Shown one piece after another: positions 8,404-16,756 of a stretch of DNA of 64,000 bases. How positions within the stretch are numbered: position 1 is the first letter of the stretch; each line of letters begins with the position of its first letter. The notes under the pieces are model-generated. The model worked only from the letters and a program-made list of their open reading frames with translations, was not told the DNA's origin and did no database searches. A program made the translations under genes and the position numbers. Location of the stretch: assembly GCA_017548275.1 (NCBI GenBank), contig JAFZAH010000003.1, forward strand, positions 62,001 to 126,000, read 5' to 3'. Source of the DNA: Prevotella sp. Lineage in GTDB: Bacteria; Bacteroidota; Bacteroidia; Bacteroidales; Bacteroidaceae.

Positions 8404-10455
8404 ATGAAACAACGACTCACATATCTCATTCTTATGGTGCTGACTGCATGGAAGGTAGCAGCACAGACAAATGTTTCGGGGTTCGTCACTGACGGCCGCG
8501 AACCGCTGGCAGGTGCCAATGTATTTATATTAGGTACGATAGACGGATGCCAAACCGATTCTCTCGGACATTTCTCATTTGTTACGGCAAAAGAAGGCGA
8601 ACAGACATTAAAGGTGACGTTTATAGGCTTCGAAGACTATCTATTAACGTCCAGCCAACTGACAAATTTATCTATCAGAATGCATGAAAAGGCAACCACG
8701 ATAGATGAAGTAGTCATAACAGCCAGCACCTATAGTTTTGGCAAGAGCGAAAACTTCAAGACGATGGATGCGCTTGATGTCGTGATGGCAGGCAATTCAT
8801 GTGGTGACGTAGTGGCGGCTCTGCAGACATTGCCCGGCACCCAAAAAGTGGGTGAGAACGGGAAACTCTATGTCAGGGGCGGCGAGAGCGAGGAATGCCA
8901 GACCTTTATCAACGGCATGCACGTTCTCACACCTTATAGCACAAATGTTGAGGGACAATCACAACGCGGACGTTTTTCTCCATTTTTGTTCAAGGGCATC
9001 AACTTCTCCTTAGGCGGCTATGGCGGTGAATACGGACAGGCATTGTCATCGGTGCTGCCAATGGAAACGACCGACGTGGTGACAAGCGACAAACTCGGTG
9101 TGAGCGCTTCGCTCGTAGATTGGAACGCAGGCGGCACGAAGGCATTCAACAAAAGCAGCCTCTCGTTCAATGCCGACTATACCAGTATGGGACTTTACAA
9201 CGCGCTCTTCCCTGACCGTTGCGACTGGACGCGCCCTTACCGGAAACTGTCTGGTGAGGCTCAATACAAAGCAGAAATATCAGGAATGACCGTACTGAAA
9301 TCCTACGCTGGCTACGACTTGACTTCAGTCGGCCAACACATAGATGACCTTAATCTGTCGTTCAAAGAGCACAACATCTACGTCAATACTACGATTAAGA
9401 CTAGCATCGGCCATGGTTACAGCCTGTTTGCAGGTATCGCCAATTCGTCGGTATTCAAGGACATAGACGATGCGCAAACCCTCGGCGACCACTACCACAA
9501 CCTCCGGAACGAAGTCCATCTGAAAGCCGAATTGAAAAAGGTGTTTACCCCTACATTGAAGATGTCAGCAGGATTAGAAGACTACATCCGTAACAGTTCG
9601 ATGCAATACGAAACATATCGATATCATGTTGACTACAACCTGTCGGCTGCTCACCTCGATGCGCAGTGGCGAATTATCCCCCGGCTGTTTCTCAATCTCT
9701 CGTGCAGGGCGGAGCATCTGAATTATGTCAACGACTGGATGTTGATGCCTCGTGCTACTGTGAGTTACATTCCTAACAACCGGTTCCAACTCTCGGCTAT
9801 GTTCGGACGATATAGTCAGACAGCCGAGGATGAATATATAGCGAGCAGCGGGAAACATCTGGCTCAAGGCACAGCCGACCACGCCATCGTCAGTCTGCAA
9901 TACAGCACTGCGAAAACCTTACTCCGCATAGAGCCATACTACAAGAAATACCGCCACTTGCCTCTGCTTGCAGAAGGTGCATATACCTCCGACGGCTATG
10001 GCACAAGCCGAGGCTTCGACGTTTTCTTTGAGAATCACTCTCTGGTTAAAAATATCGCAACCACCATTTCTTACTCATTCAACGACTCAGAGCGTTTATA
10101 CCTTGACTATACCAGTCTGCGCACTCCTGAATATGCCTCACGTCATAATATCCGACTGACCGCAAAATATTCTATTGGAAAGTTCATCATAGGTCTGGCA
10201 GAGTCGTATGCCAGCGGACGCAAATACACGATGGGCACGACGCCTTGTTATAACAGTCTTGATGCCAACATCACCTATTTGCTTCATCCCAAGGTCATTG
10301 TCTATTCTTCGCTCAACAACATACTTGGTCGCACCAACGTGTATCGTTATCAATCTGACGGCACACCCGTCACAGCAACCCGCGACCGCTTCTTCTATAT
10401 CGGAATATTTGTTTCACTTAAAAGTAATAAAGCGTATGACATTTCAAATTTCTAA
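8404..10455 (+). CDS. TonB-dependent receptor-like outer membrane protein with N-terminal carboxypeptidase-like domain
   Basis: Predicted outer-membrane beta barrel. The 683-residue protein has a signal peptide ending at KVAAQ, a CarboxypepD_reg-like domain (about 22-100, GFVTDGREPLAGANVFI), a TonB-box-like TTIDEVVITAS near 100, a plug domain with LYVRGGESEECQTFINGM, and a barrel ending in an aromatic strand. It is shorter than SusC-type receptors and has no SusD partner. The start codon is only four bases after the -7 element, so the mRNA could be leaderless or nearly so. The following secreted-protein gene overlaps its end. Confidence 0.85.
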   Translation: MKQRLTYLILMVLTAWKVAAQTNVSGFVTDGREPLAGANVFILGTIDGCQTDSLGHFSFVTAKEGEQTLKVTFIGFEDYLLTSSQLTNLSIRMHEKATTIDEVVITASTYSFGKSENFKTMDALDVVMAGNSCGDVVAALQTLPGTQKVGENGKLYVRGGESEECQTFINGMHVLTPYSTNVEGQSQRGRFSPFLFKGINFSLGGYGGEYGQALSSVLPMETTDVVTSDKLGVSASLVDWNAGGTKAFNKSSLSFNADYTSMGLYNALFPDRCDWTRPYRKLSGEAQYKAEISGMTVLKSYAGYDLTSVGQHIDDLNLSFKEHNIYVNTTIKTSIGHGYSLFAGIANSSVFKDIDDAQTLGDHYHNLRNEVHLKAELKKVFTPTLKMSAGLEDYIRNSSMQYETYRYHVDYNLSAAHLDAQWRIIPRLFLNLSCRAEHLNYVNDWMLMPRATVSYIPNNRFQLSAMFGRYSQTAEDEYIASSGKHLAQGTADHAIVSLQYSTAKTLLRIEPYYKKYRHLPLLAEGAYTSDGYGTSRGFDVFFENHSLVKNIATTISYSFNDSERLYLDYTSLRTPEYASRHNIRLTAKYSIGKFIIGLAESYASGRKYTMGTTPCYNSLDANITYLLHPKVIVYSSLNNILGRTNVYRYQSDGTPVTATRDRFFYIGIFVSLKSNKAYDISNF

Positions 10456-10975
10456 AATCCGTGTGTTCGCCATCGCCCTCTGTCTGATGGCCAGTATCAG
10501 TATCAACGCCCAAGAGGTATCGCAGATGCAGTCACTCATTGAACAGTCGCTCAGCAAAATTCAACAACCGACCCCAGAGGCATACCTCAATTGTATTGCT
10601 GAATTGGAACGCATTGATGCGATGTTTCCCGACAGCATCCAGCCCAAGCAACAAATGGTCCTGCAAAGTCTTTTCTTCTCTGTTATGAATCCCCAAACCG
10701 AGCAGACCAATCGTCTGATAACCCAAGCAGAACAGACTATCAATCAAATAGAGCAGATGAAGGGGGCAGACAAATCAGATGTCTATACCCTGAGAGGCTT
10801 TCTCTATATGGTCCGCATCGTGCAAGACCCTGCTCAGAACGGGCAACGGTACTATCTCGACGTCATGCAGAACTATGAAAAGGCGTTGAAACTCAATCCA
10901 AACAATCAACTTGCCAGAGAATTACAAGAGAAGTTTTTTGAGGGCATGAAACAGGCAACAGGGGGAATGAACTGA
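10436..10975 (+). CDS. Secreted TPR-like protein of unknown function
   Basis: A 179-residue product whose ATG overlaps the last 20 bases of the TonB-receptor gene, implying translational coupling. It has a signal peptide ending at ISINAQ and a helical, Gln-rich mature part. YYLDVMQNYEKALKLNPNNQLA near the end is a typical TPR helix pair. It probably acts in the periplasm together with the receptor, but no reaction can be assigned. An earlier in-frame start within the receptor gene is possible but would destroy the signal peptide. Confidence 0.72.
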   Translation: MTFQISKIRVFAIALCLMASISINAQEVSQMQSLIEQSLSKIQQPTPEAYLNCIAELERIDAMFPDSIQPKQQMVLQSLFFSVMNPQTEQTNRLITQAEQTINQIEQMKGADKSDVYTLRGFLYMVRIVQDPAQNGQRYYLDVMQNYEKALKLNPNNQLARELQEKFFEGMKQATGGMN

Positions 10976-11011
10976 GCAAATAAAGTGCAACCATAGTTTG
11001 TACTCATATAC

Positions 11012-11043
11012 AAGCAGGGCACCTGATTTTAGGTGCCCTGCTT
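11012..11043. terminator. Terminator after the receptor/TPR pair
   Basis: A perfect 13-bp stem AAGCAGGGCACCT / AGGTGCCCTGCTT at 11012-11024 and 11031-11043 with loop GATTTT, then ATTTCG. It could also serve the opposing gene at 11151. Confidence 0.8.
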
Positions 11044-11150
11044 ATTTCGTATTTATGGAAGGTGGTGTTTCATTTACACTCTTCATCGAAAAACTATCAT
11101 GCCCCGACTTTTTATGGGAATGATGAGAATGTGGCGAGAGTGTTCACAGA

Positions 11151-11999
11151 TTATTTGATGGCCGGAACGTCGAGTTTTGATATCTGATACATCAGATTGG
11201 TCGCGTCGTCCTTGATGCTGAACACATCAGCGTGTTTCGGATCGGAGAGGACGTATTTACGCATTTGCGTGTTGTCATGGAAGATGCTCATGATAACATT
11301 TCCGCCCTCCACTTTCTGCACACCCAACGAATGGTCATTGTTGGAGTATCTGAATTGCCCGTCGTTGTCGATATAGAAAGGCGCCTCGTTGATAACAAGG
11401 TAATCGCCATAAGACGAATAATATTTGAGGAAGTTTTTCTCTTGTCCATCTTCTATCAGCCATTGTCCGACGATGGCCGTGAGAAGATCATGGAAAGGCA
11501 GTTTTTTCGCGTTGAGTGCCACATCATAGGGCTCGAAGAAAGCATCTGCCCACGCGTTAACCCCATAATCGTAATGGTACCAACTGAATTGTTTAATTTT
11601 GATACCTTTGAGATACATCATCGTGATACCATCATCCAATGCGATGTTGGCATGGTCACCATATTGATCGTAAGTGAGATTCATCTCATACGAATACTCT
11701 TGTCCTTCATACCAAACGTCCTCCAATCCCATCAGTTGCTGGAGATTATCATCGTATTTGACATAGACTTTCATCTTGCCCTGCTTGGACAGGTCGATGA
11801 CCATATCTTTCAAATGTGCCGGTAGTCCACCTCCGTTCTTGCTGTGCCATACTTTGTATATTTTTGTCGTCACGTTGGTGGCGGCTTCTTCATCGCTATC
11901 ACTGCCGCATGATGATACCGTAACAGCGCTGAAGCCGACGAGTATCATTAGGATGATGGCCCATAGTTTCTTACTCATTGACACTATATCCTTTTTCAT
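11151..11999 (-). CDS. Lipoprotein of unknown function
   Basis: A 282-residue protein with a lipoprotein signal: hydrophobic run IILMILVGFSAVTVSSC and an acidic GSDSDEE stretch right after the Cys, common in surface lipoproteins of Bacteroidetes. The rest contains YDDNLQQLMG, many Tyr and Asp residues and a lipocalin-like beta pattern, but I cannot place it in a family. A second start seven codons later (11978) gives a more usual short signal peptide. It stands alone between a terminator and the mrp gene. Confidence 0.75.
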   Translation of the reverse strand: MKKDIVSMSKKLWAIILMILVGFSAVTVSSCGSDSDEEAATNVTTKIYKVWHSKNGGGLPAHLKDMVIDLSKQGKMKVYVKYDDNLQQLMGLEDVWYEGQEYSYEMNLTYDQYGDHANIALDDGITMMYLKGIKIKQFSWYHYDYGVNAWADAFFEPYDVALNAKKLPFHDLLTAIVGQWLIEDGQEKNFLKYYSSYGDYLVINEAPFYIDNDGQFRYSNNDHSLGVQKVEGGNVIMSIFHDNTQMRKYVLSDPKHADVFSIKDDATNLMYQISKLDVPAIK

Positions 12000-12031
12000 G
12001 ATGAGTTGATATTTAGATATGAATTAAAATT

Positions 12032-13126
12032 TTACTTTACTTTGACACGTTGAGTAGGCGGTGCGTCAGCATTGCGCCGGTTGACAGTAGTGACTACCGC
12101 CTGTGCAAGGTTGATAAACGCCAAGCCCGTTATGGTATCGCTGTCGAGGGCAGCGGGTTTGCCCTTATCACCACTCTCACAGATGCTTTGCACAATTGGA
12201 ATTTGCGCCAAGAGCGGCACCTCCATCTCCTGCGCCAATTCCTTGCAACCCTCTTTTCCGAAAATGTAATAGCGGTTTTCGGGCAACTCGGCGGGAGTGA
12301 ACCATGCCATGTTCTCGACCAGTCCGAGGATGGGTACATTTACCTTATCATTTCGGTACATATCGATACCTTTGCGCGCGTCGGCCAATGCCACTTTCTG
12401 CGGTGTGCTCACGATGACCGCTCCAGTGATGGCAAGTGTCTGGAGCAGAGTGAGGTGGATATCACTCGTTCCCGGCGGGGTGTCGAGAATGAAATAATCG
12501 AGTTCGCCCCAGTCGGCATCGGCAATGAGTTGTTTGAGCGCATTACATGCCATGCCGCCCCGCCACAATGTAGCAGTCTCGGGACTGACAAAGAAACCAA
12601 TGCTTAACAATTTGACACCGTATTTCTCAATCGGCTCAATCAGGTCACGCCCGTCAACTTTAACCGCATAGGGTCTGGCATCCTCAACGTCGAACATTTT
12701 CGGCATAGACGGTCCGAAAATATCGGTATCGAGCAGACCGACACGATAACCCAGACGGGCAAGCGCTATGGCGAGGTTGGCACTGACGGTGCTCTTCCCC
12801 ACTCCACCCTTTCCGGAACTGACCGCAATGATGTTTTTCACCTGCGGCAACAGTTTGTCGGGTTCAGGTCTTTTCGACTGAAATTCGGCAGTGATGCCCA
12901 CGACCACATCTTTCCCCACATGATAGTGAATGGCCGCCTCGGCAGCCTTGAGGGTCGATTTGATAAAGGGGTCGGTGTCGCGCGGGAATATAATTGAGAA
13001 CGACACATTCATTCCGTCGATGCGTATGTTGTCGGCCACCATCTCATTTTCCACCAGGTTTTTCTTGTTGCCCGGATAGGTGACAGTAGCAAGCGCGTCC
13101 AAGATGAGTTTCGGATAGAGAGGCAT
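12032..13126 (-). CDS. mrp: Mrp/NBP35-family P-loop ATPase (Fe-S cluster carrier type)
   Basis: A 364-residue protein with an N-terminal MIP18/DUF59 domain (about 1-90) and a Mrp ATPase domain with the deviant Walker A SGKGGVGKSTVSANLA, switch DTDIFGPS and DTPPGTSD. It probably loads Fe-S clusters onto target proteins. The cluster-binding CxxC expected after VENM is absent: the segment reads WFTPAELPENRYYI. The start at 13126 is preferred because the longer frame would begin inside the -7 element CAAAGGTA (13157-13164 on the plus strand). Three heptamers of the TTTGAG type lie in its leader. Confidence 0.92.
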   Translation of the reverse strand: MPLYPKLILDALATVTYPGNKKNLVENEMVADNIRIDGMNVSFSIIFPRDTDPFIKSTLKAAEAAIHYHVGKDVVVGITAEFQSKRPEPDKLLPQVKNIIAVSSGKGGVGKSTVSANLAIALARLGYRVGLLDTDIFGPSMPKMFDVEDARPYAVKVDGRDLIEPIEKYGVKLLSIGFFVSPETATLWRGGMACNALKQLIADADWGELDYFILDTPPGTSDIHLTLLQTLAITGAVIVSTPQKVALADARKGIDMYRNDKVNVPILGLVENMAWFTPAELPENRYYIFGKEGCKELAQEMEVPLLAQIPIVQSICESGDKGKPAALDSDTITGLAFINLAQAVVTTVNRRNADAPPTQRVKVK

Positions 13127-13131
13127 ATTGG

Positions 13132-13152
13132 GTTTGAGGTTTGAGATTTGAG
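13132..13152. repeat. TTTGAG-type heptamer repeat, 3 units
   Basis: GTTTGAG, GTTTGAG and ATTTGAG in tandem, between the -7 element and the start codon of mrp. The same heptamer recurs at 22128-22162 and 30444-30471. Confidence 0.8.
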
Positions 13153-13230
13153 ATTGCAAAGGTAGTGAAATTATTGATAAAAAGGAAAGGGTCCGTGATT
13201 TTTTAACAAAGGAGTATTATCCCATACTTC

Positions 13231-13773
13231 TTATCTCTTCTTCATTCCCGCCTTTCTTTGTTGGCGTTCCACATAGAGCGGATCATTATAGGTGCGGTCC
13301 CAATTATCGAGCAGTTCACGGTTTTTCTTCCTTGCTTTGCTGTTGAGGGGTTTCTTCCTGAACATCTCGAAGAAATCGAACTGTACCATCGCAGGAGGAG
13401 GCGCATATAGGTAGGCATCTTTTGTGGCATCTGAGACCATCGATTTAATGCCTTTTCTGCTTTCGCCCCAAACCACCACCTCATTGAGGGTATTAGCACG
13501 AGGAAGAAGGAAGATGGTATCAACCATCTCATGACTCTGCATTGTGGTGCTGAGATACTTGGGATGCGAAACAGTGGCGCTCGAGAAAGGGCGGTCGATG
13601 TGCGCCATGCCCCTGTAATCCGTCTTGGCCACGCTGCCGGAATCAGTATAGATTTTCACATCTCTCAGGGGCACGCCCGACTCGATGTCGGCCACCACCA
13701 CATCCATTTGCGCCTTTGCCTGAAGAGCCCCCATCAGCCAAAGGGTCAGTACCCATAATAGGATTTTTCTCAT
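13231..13773 (-). CDS. Small secreted protein with carboxypeptidase-like regulatory domain
   Basis: A 180-residue protein with a signal peptide ending at ALQAKAQ. Residues 23-100 resemble the short CarboxypepD_reg beta domain found at the N-terminus of TonB receptors: DIESGVPLRDVKIYTDSG, then DTIFLLPRANTLNEVVVWG. The C-terminal 60 residues are basic and carry no recognised motif. No barrel follows, so it is a free-standing domain. Its function is unknown. It shares a divergent region with the lipoprotein/radical SAM operon starting at 13902. Confidence 0.7.
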   Translation of the reverse strand: MRKILLWVLTLWLMGALQAKAQMDVVVADIESGVPLRDVKIYTDSGSVAKTDYRGMAHIDRPFSSATVSHPKYLSTTMQSHEMVDTIFLLPRANTLNEVVVWGESRKGIKSMVSDATKDAYLYAPPPAMVQFDFFEMFRKKPLNSKARKKNRELLDNWDRTYNDPLYVERQQRKAGMKKR

Positions 13774-13901
13774 TTCTTCTTCAAAAATACGTCTATCGCA
13801 TTATGAATGGGACAAATTGACAGATATTAACACCATAATTAAATATTTTTGTCAACGGATGACAGGAATTAACCTAAAAAGAATAAAAAGGACACATATT
13901 A

Positions 13902-13933
13902 TTTGGAGTGTATGGATAAAACCGCTATATTTG
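13902..13933 (+). promoter_or_regulatory. Promoter of the lipoprotein/radical SAM operon
   Basis: TTTG at 13902-13905, exactly 20 bases, TATATTTG at 13926-13933. The first lipoprotein gene starts 51 bases later. Confidence 0.85.
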
Positions 13934-13984
13934 CAACATGAAGAGACAAACCGCTCATAGAGCCTTGTCATAATTGGAGCACTG

Positions 13985-14206
13985 ATGAGAAACAAGCGAT
14001 TAATCATAGGATTATTGACCGCCACAATGGCCCTCTTGGGATTCCAATCGTGCAAGACCAAGCCACACGGCCATGTGCTCGGATACGGCCCTGCCCTACC
14101 GGGAATCGGCACCGTTATCAAAGAAGGCGGTCCCGACGGGAAAGCGATTAACGAGAAAGACTCGACCAATCAAGTACAAAAAGAAGAACAAACAGCCAAA
14201 CCATAA
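13985..14206 (+). CDS. Small putative lipoprotein 1 of a radical SAM operon
   Basis: A 73-residue protein. The signal segment ends in ALLGFQSC, with Cys23 as the predicted lipidated residue. After it comes a short, Gly/Pro-rich mature part containing GYGPALPG (Tyr34-Gly35-Pro36) and a charged tail. The LLGFxSC signature recurs in lipoproteins 3 and 4, so these are paralogous substrates or partners of the radical SAM enzyme at 14975. I recall a TIGRFAM pair describing a radical SAM/lipoprotein system in Bacteroides and Prevotella; that match is from memory. Confidence 0.8.
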   Translation: MRNKRLIIGLLTATMALLGFQSCKTKPHGHVLGYGPALPGIGTVIKEGGPDGKAINEKDSTNQVQKEEQTAKP

Positions 14207-14209
14207 ATC

Positions 14210-14410
14210 ATGAAATTTTCAACAATAGCCCGATACGCATTGGCATCTTTAGCCATCGTAGCATTCACGTGTAATATGTCGTCCTGCAAGAGCCGTCAAT
14301 ATGTAGGACCAGTCAACGGCAAGATACTCAAGTCCGACGACCTGATGAAAGACTCAAAGACGGATAACACGCCCATACAGCAACTCAACAGTCTTGATAA
14401 TAATAAATGA
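14210..14410 (+). CDS. Small putative lipoprotein 2 of a radical SAM operon
   Basis: A 66-residue protein, three bases after lipoprotein 1. The hydrophobic segment LASLAIVAFT leads to CNMSSC, with Cys26 the likely lipidation site. The mature part starts KSRQYVGPVNGK, where YVGP looks like a degenerate form of the YGxP motif of its neighbours. The tail is polar (DLMKDSKTDN). Its stop overlaps the start of lipoprotein 3 (ATGA), so the two are translationally coupled. Confidence 0.78.
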   Translation: MKFSTIARYALASLAIVAFTCNMSSCKSRQYVGPVNGKILKSDDLMKDSKTDNTPIQQLNSLDNNK

Positions 14411-14685
14411 GAAAGGACAAACGCAACTGGATGATGGGAATATTGACTGGTATGATGGGCATGCTGGGCTTTTCATCATGTTGCAGCCATAAGAACGTCA
14501 TTGATGTTCCCTTGACCAAATACGGACCTCCTGTCACCTTTGACCTACCAGTGGAATTGATAGAGGTGGAAATCGACGGGAAGACCGTTCAGATGACGCG
14601 CGATCAATATCAGGAATGGCGCAAGAAACAGCAACAACAACAGATGATTGTCAAATATGGTGCGCCCACCACTAACTTCAACTAA
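14407..14685 (+). CDS. Small putative lipoprotein 3 of a radical SAM operon
   Basis: A 92-residue protein overlapping lipoprotein 2 by four bases. The signal GMLGFSSC places the lipidated Cys at 25, directly followed by another Cys. It has two YG-P motifs: KYGPPVTF near residue 39 and KYGAPTTNFN at the C-terminus, separated by a charged segment with a QQQQQ run. The repeated motif makes it the best candidate substrate for modification by the downstream enzyme. Only the secretion signal and operon position are firm. Confidence 0.8.
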   Translation: MRKDKRNWMMGILTGMMGMLGFSSCCSHKNVIDVPLTKYGPPVTFDLPVELIEVEIDGKTVQMTRDQYQEWRKKQQQQQMIVKYGAPTTNFN

Positions 14686-14732
14686 TTAGTGGTATATTTT
14701 CTGTTTTCAGGTAACAAACAACAGTCATTATT

Positions 14733-14957
14733 ATGCTTATTAACAAAGCGAGAAACCTTACTTATATCATTCTTGCCGGCATTTTGTCATTGCTGGGCTT
14801 TTCTTCATGCCGTTCTTCAAAGAGCATAACGATAGAGCGTGACAAGGAAGGCATGATTATACCCCGCGATGACCCCGGGCGTATACGCCTGATGTATGGA
14901 GTGCCGCCACGTAACTATATTCAAAGGGATGTGATAAGAGAGGAAGAAGTGAAATAA
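14733..14957 (+). CDS. Small putative lipoprotein 4 of a radical SAM operon
   Basis: A 74-residue protein. The signal ends in LSLLGFSSC (Cys26), and the mature part carries MYGVPPRNY at residues 54-62. It lies 17 bases upstream of the radical SAM gene. The shared LLGFSSC and YG-P motifs link it to lipoproteins 1 and 3, while the rest is not alike, as expected for substrates recognised through a short motif. Confidence 0.8.
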   Translation: MLINKARNLTYIILAGILSLLGFSSCRSSKSITIERDKEGMIIPRDDPGRIRLMYGVPPRNYIQRDVIREEEVK

Positions 14958-14974
14958 TAAAGGGAGATGTAATC

Positions 14975-16042
14975 ATGCTGTCCCTCAGGAAGAAACTTGG
15001 TTTAGAGATAGAACGCAAGTTACAAAACAGCCTGATAAAGGAGCATCCTCTCCGTCAGTTGTTTTGGGAGAGCACATTGCGCTGCAATGTGGCTTGTCGT
15101 CATTGCGGCAGTGATTGCAAGAAGTTGCCTGACAAGCCCGACATGCCTCTGGAAGATTTTCTGCCTGTTCTTGACAATATCGCCGCCCATACCGACCCTC
15201 ACAAGGTATTTGTCATCATCTCGGGTGGTGAACCGCTGGTGCGCGACGATTTAGAGCGTTGCGGCCGAGAGATTTACAAGCGCGGTTTTCCTTGGGGCAT
15301 GGTGACCAATGCATTGTATCTGACCAAGGAGCGTTTTGATGCGCTTGTGGATGCCGGCATGCACTCAATGACGGTCAGCATCGACGGCCTGAAAGAGAGC
15401 CACAACTGGATGCGCCGCCATAAAGACAGTTTTGACCGCTGCTCGGAGGCACTGGATATCCTTGCCAATCAGACAAAGGTTGTGTATGACGTGGTGACCT
15501 GTGTCAATTCCCGCAATTATGATGATTTGCCAGAACTGAAGGAGTTCCTTATCAGCAAGAAAGTGCCGGGTTGGCGTATCTTCACTATCATCCCCGTTGG
15601 ACGTGCTGCGAATGACCCTGAAATGCAAATCAGTCCAGAACAGTTGCGCGGCATGATGCAATTTATCAAAGATAACCGTAAAGAAGGCCGCATACACACG
15701 TCATACTCTTGCGAGGGCTTTTTGGGAGAGTTAGAGACCGAGGTGCGCGATCATTTCTATTTCTGTCAGGCAGGTGTGATGGTCGCATCGGTGCTCATCG
15801 ACGGCAGCATCTCCGCTTGTGGCAGCATCCGTGCGAATTACCATCAGGGAAACATCTATCAAGATGATTTTTGGGAAGTATGGGAGAATAAGTTCCAACC
15901 CTACCGTGACCGCAGTTGGATGCGTAAAGACGAGTGCGAGGACTGCAAATATTTCCGCTACTGCCGCGGCAATGGCATGCACCTTCGCGACAGCGACGGC
16001 AAACTGCTGCTGTGCGACCTGAAGAAACTGAAAAGTCAGTAA
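14975..16042 (+). CDS. Radical SAM/SPASM peptide-modifying enzyme of the lipoprotein operon
   Basis: A 355-residue cytoplasmic enzyme. The radical SAM cluster motif CxxxCxxC is Cys37, Cys41 and Cys44, followed by an additional Cys48; SGGEP at 83-87 binds SAM. The C-terminal part has a SPASM-like Cys set, including ACGSIRANYHQGNIY and Cys321, Cys324, Cys330 and Cys347. SPASM enzymes usually modify peptides through auxiliary Fe-S clusters. Four small lipoproteins are encoded immediately upstream in the same operon. No protease or transporter gene accompanies it, which suits substrates exported by the general secretion and lipoprotein routes. The exact chemistry is unknown. Confidence 0.9.
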   Translation: MLSLRKKLGLEIERKLQNSLIKEHPLRQLFWESTLRCNVACRHCGSDCKKLPDKPDMPLEDFLPVLDNIAAHTDPHKVFVIISGGEPLVRDDLERCGREIYKRGFPWGMVTNALYLTKERFDALVDAGMHSMTVSIDGLKESHNWMRRHKDSFDRCSEALDILANQTKVVYDVVTCVNSRNYDDLPELKEFLISKKVPGWRIFTIIPVGRAANDPEMQISPEQLRGMMQFIKDNRKEGRIHTSYSCEGFLGELETEVRDHFYFCQAGVMVASVLIDGSISACGSIRANYHQGNIYQDDFWEVWENKFQPYRDRSWMRKDECEDCKYFRYCRGNGMHLRDSDGKLLLCDLKKLKSQ

Positions 16043-16115
16043 CCGGCAGCGGCAAAACCGCTGCCTACGGAGAAGAACACGACATACCAAGAGGTGCGAG
16101 GTATGCCGGGAAACA

Positions 16116-16706
16116 TTACAGATATTCTATTTGGGCTTTATCGACTACGACCCACCGGCCGCGGTCGAGACGTGCTGTGCCGGGAGTGCAAGTGAAACGC
16201 GACGACTTGGCTGTAGAAAACGAGCAGGCGCGCTCAATGTATTTTTTCGAACTGTTGTTAGCCTTGCTCAATTGTGTATCGCTCATGGTCACGAAACGGA
16301 ACTCCGCCTTGCCGCTACCCGTCAAACGGAACTCATAATAGGTGTCCTCGGTCTGAGCAGGCTGTCGTGACGCATCGTCGAACGTGCCGTCGTCGGCAGG
16401 CCAACGGAAATAAAACACATCATCACGACTTGGAGTGGCAACCTGCTGTGTAGAAATAGTTTTTGCGGTGAGCGGCTCGGAGTAGAACATCTTCTTCTCC
16501 ATGGAGGCAAGCCGCTCGTCGAGCAGACGCAAGGTCTCGCGGCACTCGGCAATCTCGCGTTCCAACTGCTCTTTCAATTCTTTTTTTGTGGCAAAATAAT
16601 CTGTCGCCTCTTTCTCGTAGGCGTCATTTTTCTGGCTCACCGAACGTACACGGTATTCGGTGTATGCGATGGCTGCGGCGAAAAGGAGAATTGTTAATAT
16701 AATCAT
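16116..16706 (-). CDS. Membrane-anchored coiled-coil protein, last gene of the tubulin/actin-like operon
   Basis: A 196-residue protein with one N-terminal transmembrane segment (ILTILLFAAAIAYT), then a coiled coil of roughly residues 25-75 rich in Glu and Lys, then a beta-rich C-terminal domain with YYEFRLTGSGKAEFRFV. I know no family for it. It is the fifth gene of the operon that starts at the promoter near 23519, and lies 50 bases after the giant ATPase gene, with a C-rich palindrome in the gap. A bridging or anchoring role is inference. Confidence 0.7.
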   Translation of the reverse strand: MIILTILLFAAAIAYTEYRVRSVSQKNDAYEKEATDYFATKKELKEQLEREIAECRETLRLLDERLASMEKKMFYSEPLTAKTISTQQVATPSRDDVFYFRWPADDGTFDDASRQPAQTEDTYYEFRLTGSGKAEFRFVTMSDTQLSKANNSSKKYIERACSFSTAKSSRFTCTPGTARLDRGRWVVVDKAQIEYL

Positions 16707-16710
16707 AGGA

Positions 16711-16740
16711 AACCCACCCCTACCCTCCCAAGGGAGGGAG
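16711..16740. repeat. C-rich palindrome
   Basis: CCCTCCC (16723-16729) and GGGAGGG (16732-16738) separated by AA, preceded by ACCCACCCCTA. It matches the elements at 741-858. Confidence 0.6.
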
Positions 16741-16756
16741 TATTGTTAATTATGAA

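Noticed and set aside
13938-13973. An 11-codon upstream ORF before lipoprotein 1
   Set aside because: It begins four bases after the -7 element, so it may not be wholly transcribed; no regulatory feature found.
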